Under the pieces are notes generated by a model. It saw only the letters and a program-made list of their open reading frames with translations. It had not been told where the DNA came from and ran no database searches. Shown here piece by piece: positions 62,142 to 64,000 of a stretch of DNA of 64,000 nucleotides; the first letter of the stretch is position 1, and each line of letters opens with the position of its first letter. Source of the DNA: B1 sp964355075 (GTDB taxonomy: Bacteria; Bacteroidota; Bacteroidia; UKL13-3); assembly GCA_964355075.1 (NCBI GenBank), contig CAYHCF010000005.1:62001-126000 (forward strand), written 5' to 3'. The position numbers were made by a program, and so were the translations under genes.

Positions 62142-64000
62142 TTACCTCCCAACCATCCCATTAATAAACGTCTCCACAAAGGCCATGACCTTGCTTAGTA
62201 TCCTATCCCCTACCTTCTTACGGTCAAGGATGCCGGGTTTGTTTCCATCTATCAGTTCAAGTACTTCATCTCTTAAAGGTTCCCTTTCGGCAAAGAGGTA
62301 GTCTTCTATTATCTTTTCGGTTTTGGCCGGACTGAGGTTTTCGTCTTTTAACAGTTTTTGAAATGCGTTTTGTTGTTCCTGGCTCCAGAACTTTTCAAAG
62401 GCTTCCGGGATTTGGTCTGAATCTTCTATGGCCGGCAGGTTGGCCTGGATAAATTTTTCTATGAGTTCGCGTTTGCTTCGCAGGTTGGCTTCACTGCCCA
62501 ATAAACCAAAAATCTCGTTTTCAAATTGGGTAATATCGGTTTGAACCTTTGATTTTAACTTGATCAATAACTGAATAATATAAGCCACATTAATCTCATC
62601 TCTGTGGATCAGCTCCAGTTCAAAGTCCACATCCTCCAAAATGGATACCTTTTCTTTCTGGTGATTGGTTTTTACTTTATCATACAAATCAAGGTACTTG
62701 CTTTTATAGTCTTCAAAAAGCTGCTCCGGCATGGCCAGATCCTCCCATTTAAAATCGGCAAAGGCAAAAAGAATATTTTTAATGCGCATTAGTTCCCGGA
62801 AGGCTTTGATGAATTCGAGTTCATCATCCTCGGTTACCAAATTATTTATACTGTTTACCGTTGGGGTTATTTTTAGCAGTTCAATAAATGCCTCATTAAA
62901 TTTAGCTGCATAATCTTCATAGGGTTTCATAATGATAACCTCTATGGCTTCTTTGTTGCTGAAAAGGGTTATCGCTTCATCTGTGGCCTTTTTAAGGTTA
63001 CGGAATACAACTATGTTGCCCTGTGATTTCTGCTCGTTTAAAATTCGGTTAGTTCGCGAATATGCCTGGATCAACCCATGGTATTTCAGGTTTTTATCAA
63101 CATACAAAGTATTGAGTGTTGAACTATCAAACCCGGTTAAAAACATGTTTACCACCAATAGAATATCAACTTTTCGTTCTTTTACCTTCTTGGAAACATC
63201 ATTATAATAATTGTAAAACGACTGACCATCACGGGTTGAAAATTTGGTTTCAAACATTTTGTTATAATGCCCAATATATTCATCCAGCTTTTCGCGACTG
63301 TGGGGATTGATGGAAATTATTTTGCCCTTGGTTTCATACTCACCCATTGGTTCAGCCGCCATATTGAACTGATCTTCCATCATTCCAATTTCATCATTCA
63401 GGAATCCGTTGGCATCTCCATCTTCTTCATTGGCGGTATAACTAAATATGGTGGCAATTTTTAAATTGTGTTCACCGGTTTCCTTTTTTCGCTGAAAAAT
63501 ATCATAATATTTAATCAGGGTTTCAATGCTGCTCACACAAAACATAGCCGTAAATTCCCTGTTATAAGTTTTGCGTCCATGATGTGCCAGAATATACCCT
63601 GCAATTTTTTCAAGCCTGGCCGGTGATTCCATTAGTTCTTTGGTATCAATATCTTCTACTTCAATGTCTATGCTGGTTTCCCGGCCCTCCTTTTGTTTAT
63701 ACCGACCCACATATTCCACCGCAAACTTCAATACATTTTCATCTTTGATGGCATCTGTGATTACATATTTATGCAGACAATCGCCAAATAATTCTTTGGT
63801 AGTTCGTTTGCCCAATTCATTCTTAACCGCATTGTCGGCAAAAATGGGAGTGCCTGTAAAACCAAAGAGCTGAATATTGTTGAAAAAGGATTTTATGCGG
63901 TTATGGGTTTCGCCAAATTGTGAACGGTGACACTCATCAAAAATAAAAACCAGCCGCTCATTTTGGAGCTTTTCCATTTTGCTCAGATACTGTTTTTTGC
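62142..64000 (-). CDS. hsdR: Type I restriction enzyme R subunit (HsdR), C-terminal part; 5' end outside window
   Basis: About 619 residues are visible. The frame is open to the right edge (KKQYLSKMEKLQ...). SF2 translocase motifs present: motif II FDECH, motif III GFTGTP, and the second RecA lobe with LLVVNMFLTGFDSSTLNTLYVDKNLKYHGLIQAYSRTNRI (motifs V-VI). After about residue 400 of the visible part comes the helical C-terminal domain that docks on the methylase core (ending SKVMAFVETFINGMVGR). The N-terminal PD-(D/E)xK nuclease and helicase motif I lie beyond the window, as do hsdM and hsdS if present. It leads the leftward defence cluster. Confidence 0.93.
   Translation of the reverse strand, partial: KKQYLSKMEKLQNERLVFIFDECHRSQFGETHNRIKSFFNNIQLFGFTGTPIFADNAVKNELGKRTTKELFGDCLHKYVITDAIKDENVLKFAVEYVGRYKQKEGRETSIDIEVEDIDTKELMESPARLEKIAGYILAHHGRKTYNREFTAMFCVSSIETLIKYYDIFQRKKETGEHNLKIATIFSYTANEEDGDANGFLNDEIGMMEDQFNMAAEPMGEYETKGKIISINPHSREKLDEYIGHYNKMFETKFSTRDGQSFYNYYNDVSKKVKERKVDILLVVNMFLTGFDSSTLNTLYVDKNLKYHGLIQAYSRTNRILNEQKSQGNIVVFRNLKKATDEAITLFSNKEAIEVIIMKPYEDYAAKFNEAFIELLKITPTVNSINNLVTEDDELEFIKAFRELMRIKNILFAFADFKWEDLAMPEQLFEDYKSKYLDLYDKVKTNHQKEKVSILEDVDFELELIHRDEINVAYIIQLLIKLKSKVQTDITQFENEIFGLLGSEANLRSKRELIEKFIQANLPAIEDSDQIPEAFEKFWSQEQQNAFQKLLKDENLSPAKTEKIIEDYLFAEREPLRDEVLELIDGNKPGILDRKKVGDRILSKVMAFVETFINGMVGR

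Overview
The window looks like a chromosome segment of a Bacteroidota bacterium, probably of the Sphingobacteriia/Chitinophagia type. The basis is AT-rich DNA, C-terminal type IX secretion (T9SS) sorting domains, Bacteroidota-type -7 promoter boxes (TAnnTTTG), an ExbD/TonB-type energy transducer beside folC, a sufBCDSE-DUF59 cluster, a DUF2079 membrane protein and several genes that appear to start at TTG. No rRNA, complete tRNA, transposase or CRISPR array was seen.

From 1 to about 49.6 kb the content is mostly housekeeping. In order it holds: the tail of a DnaJ-like zinc-motif protein; a MacB-type permease; a glycosyltransferase and O-antigen-ligase pair; a secreted M36 metalloprotease; a ChrA transporter and a small secreted protein with overlapping stop and start; a TonB-like protein and folC; a secreted Bacteroidota protein usually labelled asparagine synthetase B; an MFS exporter; an ETF-beta/ETF-alpha/acyl-CoA dehydrogenase operon; a CBS protein; a patch of gene debris around an intact AAA/DUF4143 ATPase; pepT; the suf cluster; a giant T9SS adhesin-like protein; an alpha/beta hydrolase; ribF with an M23/LysM peptidase; hsp20; a TPR lipoprotein with argS; an aminotransferase; a BadF-type kinase; a DUF2079 protein; tamB divergent from tsaD; and mnmE. 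Several intergenic gaps carry short tandem or dispersed repeats.

From the last codons of mnmE (49,569-49,586) to the right edge the content changes to accessory DNA. The 3' end of mnmE is a known attachment site for integrative elements. Immediately downstream lie five GATACA repeats at exact 10-bp spacing, a zinc-ribbon/double-HTH protein, a divergent tyrosine recombinase lacking two canonical catalytic residues, an unknown 357-aa protein, a second HTH protein, a 91-aa protein and a 1114-aa CHC2/TOPRIM primase fused to a P-loop ATPase. I read this as the left end of an integrative element or satellite that encodes its own replication protein. No relaxase, capsid or packaging gene is visible, and the right att site was not found.

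After the primase comes about 2.6 kb without convincing genes. It holds CCTACAAAA iterons beside an AT-rich tract (an origin candidate), then GC-rich short repeats, then about 17 units of a roughly 120-bp tandem repeat. Sixteen of these carry a hairpin whose two arms change together between units. This covarying array is the most unusual object in the window. It is followed by an orphan 188-aa gene with a possible structured leader, a tRNA T-arm-like fragment, and a leftward defence cluster: hsdR (cut by the window end), a SIR2-like protein with Asn where the catalytic His is expected, and an EEP-family nuclease.
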